Source: Acidothermales bacterium
GTDB taxonomy: Bacteria > Actinomycetota > Actinomycetes > Streptosporangiales > WHST01
Assembly (NCBI GenBank): GCA_017354575.1
Contig: JAFMQP010000187.1
Coordinates: forward strand, 1 to 7,721
Reading direction: 5' to 3'
Length of the DNA stretch: 7,721 bases
In this document: positions 6,070 through 7,721 of the stretch, in pieces
How the letters are laid out: each line of letters begins with the position of its first letter
How positions within the stretch are numbered: the first letter of the stretch is position 1
Made by a program: the position numbers and the translations under genes
The notes under the pieces: generated by a model
What the model saw: only the letters and a program-made list of their open reading frames with translations
What the model was told of the DNA's origin: nothing
Database searches by the model: none

Positions 6070-6696
6070 ATGTACGTACCCGCACACTTCGCCGCGGACG
6101 ACGAACAGGTGCGCACGCTGTTGTCGCGCATCCGCGCGGCGGACCTCGTCACGTCGACGCCGCGCGGCATGGTGGCGACCTACCTGCCGCTGCTCTACGA
6201 GCCGGACGCCGGCGACCACGGCGCGCTGCTCGGCCACGTCGCGCGCAACAACGACCAGTGGCGCGAGCCGGCGGCGGGCGAGTCGCTCGTGATCGTGCAC
6301 GGCCCGGACGCGTACGTCACGCCGTCCTGGTACGCCTCGAAGGCCGAACACGGCCGGGTCGTGCCGACCTGGAACTACGTGACCGCGCACGTGTACGGCC
6401 GGCTGGTCGTCCACGACGACACCAGCTGGCTGGAGTCGCTCGTCCGGCGGCTCACCGAACACCACGAGGCGGATCTGCCGCACCCGTGGTCGGTCGACGA
6501 CTCGCCGCCGGCGTTCTTCGCCGGGCAGCTGCGGGCGATCGTCGGCGTCGAACTGCGGATCACCCGCATCGAGGCGAAGGCCAAGCTGAGCCAGAACCGT
6601 CCCCGGGCCGACGTCGAAGGCGTCGTCGACGGCTACGCCCGAAGCGGCGACGCCGTGATGTCCGAGGCGGTGCGGGCGGCCAACCCGTCCCCGTGA
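6070..6696 (+). CDS. PaiB-like FMN-binding protein (FMN_bind_2 family)
   Basis: This 208-residue protein matches the PaiB family, split-barrel flavin-binding proteins first described as negative regulators of sporulation and protease genes in Bacillus. Family landmarks are MYVPAHF (1-7), LVTSTPRGMVATYLP (26-40), GHVARNND (55-62), YVTPSWY (82-88), VPTWNYV (98-104) and the C-terminal KAKLSQNR (170-177). Length is normal for the family. No DNA-binding motif is obvious and the biochemical role in actinobacteria is not established, so an FMN- or haem-dependent redox role is as likely as transcriptional control. The ATG at 6070 has GAGAAAGGG about 6-14 bases upstream and coincides with the conserved first residues. 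The DinB-like gene follows after 26 bp and probably shares its transcript. Confidence 0.92.
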   Translation: MYVPAHFAADDEQVRTLLSRIRAADLVTSTPRGMVATYLPLLYEPDAGDHGALLGHVARNNDQWREPAAGESLVIVHGPDAYVTPSWYASKAEHGRVVPTWNYVTAHVYGRLVVHDDTSWLESLVRRLTEHHEADLPHPWSVDDSPPAFFAGQLRAIVGVELRITRIEAKAKLSQNRPRADVEGVVDGYARSGDAVMSEAVRAANPSP

Positions 6697-6722
6697 CCTG
6701 TCACACGACCAGGAGGACAGCC

Positions 6723-7232
6723 ATGACCAGTGCCGACCTGCTCGTCGACGCGTTCGGCCGGATCGGCGAGTCCGTGCACGGGGCGGTCGAGGGCCTCACG
6801 CTCGACCAGCTCACCGCGCGCGTCGACCCGGACGCCAACTCGATCGCGTGGCTCGTCTGGCACCTCACCCGGGTCCAGGACGACCACGTCGCCGACGCGG
6901 CCGGGCTCGACCAGGTGTGGACCGCGCAGGACTGGGTGCGGCGCTTCGACCTGCCGCTTTCCGACCGCGCCACCGGGTACGGGCACTCGAGCGCGGACGT
7001 GGCGAAGGTGCGCGCCGACGCCGGCCTGCTGCTCGGCTACCACGACGCCGTGCACGCCCAGTCCGTCGGCTACGTCGAGAAGCTCACCGACGACGACCTG
7101 TCGCGCATCGTCGACGCGCGCTGGGACCCGCCGGTGTCGCTCGGCGTCCGGCTGGTCAGCGTGGTCGACGACTGCATGGAGCACGCCGGGCAGGCGGCGT
7201 TCGTCCGCGGCGTGGTCGAGCGCCGCGGCTGA
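6723..7232 (+). CDS. DinB/DUF664-type protein, possible mycothiol-dependent transferase
   Basis: The 169-residue protein has the four-helix DinB_2 / mycothiol maleylpyruvate isomerase N-domain pattern. SIAWLVWHLTR (40-50) supplies H47. The C-terminal VVDDCMEHAGQAAFVRG (147-163) supplies D150 and H154, spaced like the Glu-x3-His metal pair of the family. H107 and H111 (GYHDAVH) are additional histidines in the third helix. Members bind a divalent metal and several actinobacterial ones transfer mycothiol or another low-molecular-weight thiol to electrophiles. The convergent neighbour is mycothione reductase, which fits a mycothiol role, but substrate and thiol are inference. The ATG at 6723 is supported by AGGAGG at 6711-6716. 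It is the second gene after the paiB-like gene and ends 2 bp from the convergent mtr stop codon. Confidence 0.88.
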   Translation: MTSADLLVDAFGRIGESVHGAVEGLTLDQLTARVDPDANSIAWLVWHLTRVQDDHVADAAGLDQVWTAQDWVRRFDLPLSDRATGYGHSSADVAKVRADAGLLLGYHDAVHAQSVGYVEKLTDDDLSRIVDARWDPPVSLGVRLVSVVDDCMEHAGQAAFVRGVVERRG

Positions 7233-7234
7233 GC

Positions 7235-7721
7235 TCACCGCACGGCGAACGGCAATCGCAGCAGGGCGTTCTCGACGAGCTCCGACACCGCCGGGTGGAT
7301 CCAGTACTGTCCGCGCGCCAGCGTACGGGCGTCCATGTCGAAGCTCATCGCCTGGACCACCGGCTGGATGAGGGTCGACGCGTGCGGCGCCATGACGTGG
7401 CCGCCGAGCAACCGCTCGGTGCGCGGGTCGGCGAGCAGCTTGACGAACCCCGACCTGTCCTCCAACGCCCAGCCGTACGCGATGTCGGCGAGCTCGTAGC
7501 TCGCCACGACGTACTCGACGCCGAGCTCACGCGCCCGCTGCTCGGTCAGCCCGACGGACGCGACCTGCGGCGAGCTGAACACGGCGTGCGGCACCGCGCG
7601 GTGGTCGCTCGCGACGAGCGCGCCCGGGTTAAGCAGGTTGTGCTGCACGACCCGCTCCTCGTGGTTGGCGACGTGCTTGAGCATCCAGTGCGAGCTGACG
7701 TCGCCCAGCGCCCATACGCCG
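7235..7721 (-). CDS. mtr: Mycothione reductase, C-terminal part
   Basis: The visible 161 residues are the C-terminal third of a pyridine nucleotide-disulfide oxidoreductase; the gene continues beyond the right edge. It begins in the FAD-binding motif VWALGDVSSHWMLKHVAN and goes on with the dimerisation domain. PHAVFSSPQVASVGLTE (fragment residues 44-60) is typical of the family. The end, GQYWIHPAVSELVENALLRL (137-156), is characteristic of mycothione reductase, with the catalytic His-Glu pair H142 and E147 that acts across the dimer. The enzyme reduces mycothione (MSSM) to mycothiol with NADPH in the cytoplasm and so keeps the actinobacterial thiol buffer reduced. The redox-active CxxxxC site lies outside the window. 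Its stop faces the DinB-like gene at a 2-bp distance with no terminator in between. Confidence 0.93.
   Translation of the reverse strand, partial: GVWALGDVSSHWMLKHVANHEERVVQHNLLNPGALVASDHRAVPHAVFSSPQVASVGLTEQRARELGVEYVVASYELADIAYGWALEDRSGFVKLLADPRTERLLGGHVMAPHASTLIQPVVQAMSFDMDARTLARGQYWIHPAVSELVENALLRLPFAVR

Noticed and set aside
5413..6483. A 356-codon minus-strand frame across the SRPBCC and paiB-like genes.
   Set aside because: It overlaps two recognisable proteins in other frames and reads as Arg-rich nonsense; it is a GC-rich shadow.
6258..6722. In-frame upstream extension of the DinB-like protein to a start at 6258.
   Set aside because: This part overlaps the paiB-like gene in another frame, has shadow-like composition, and AGGAGG sits right before ATG 6723.
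1..7721. tRNA/rRNA genes, CRISPR arrays, insertion sequences or attachment sites.
   Set aside because: No cloverleaf, regular spacer array, transposase or flanking terminal repeats were seen; the pucR-permease junction has no mobile element sequence around it.

Overview
The window is very GC-rich DNA with compact, overlapping genes, and it reads as an actinobacterial (Actinomycetota) chromosome. The best evidence is the mycothione reductase fragment at the right edge, because mycothiol chemistry is confined to Actinomycetota. A DivIVA-like coiled-coil protein, a DinB/mycothiol-transferase-type protein and frequent GTG starts agree with this. I cannot name the genus from the sequence alone. 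No tRNA, rRNA, CRISPR array, transposase or prophage gene was seen.

Left part (1-3091). On the minus strand, a 2Fe-2S subunit and the N-terminal third of an FAD subunit of a PaoABC/YagTSR-type molybdenum hydroxylase (aldehyde/xanthine dehydrogenase family) overlap by 4 bp and run off the left edge. Divergent from them, on the plus strand, is an intact Orn/Lys/Arg decarboxylase (486 aa, PLP enzyme). Directly after it comes what looks like a deletion scar. The N-terminal sensor domain of a PucR-type regulator runs, within a few bases of position 2820, into the last ~89 codons of an NCS1-type (purine/pyrimidine/allantoin) permease. The two parts are in different frames, so the regulator lacks its DNA-binding domain and the permease keeps only about two membrane helices. 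A perfect 15-bp hairpin (3101-3137) closes this unit and separates it from the convergent operon.

Middle part (3155-5558). A tight minus-strand operon reads group I truncated hemoglobin, then flavohemoprotein (4-bp gap), then a DivIVA-domain coiled-coil protein (4-bp ATGA overlap). The first two are globins expected to deal with nitric oxide or oxygen. The coupling of a DivIVA-like protein to them is unexpected. The 175-bp region in front of the operon carries two 17-bp direct repeats spaced exactly 30 bp apart, a plausible regulator-binding array.

Right part (5559-7721). A minus-strand SRPBCC-fold protein is divergent from a plus-strand pair: a PaiB-type FMN-binding protein and a DinB/DUF664-type metal-binding protein. 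The latter is convergent, with a 2-bp gap, with the C-terminal part of mycothione reductase, which runs off the right edge. The globins, the mycothione reductase and the possible thiol transferase suggest a redox or nitrosative-stress neighbourhood, but no shared regulation is demonstrated.
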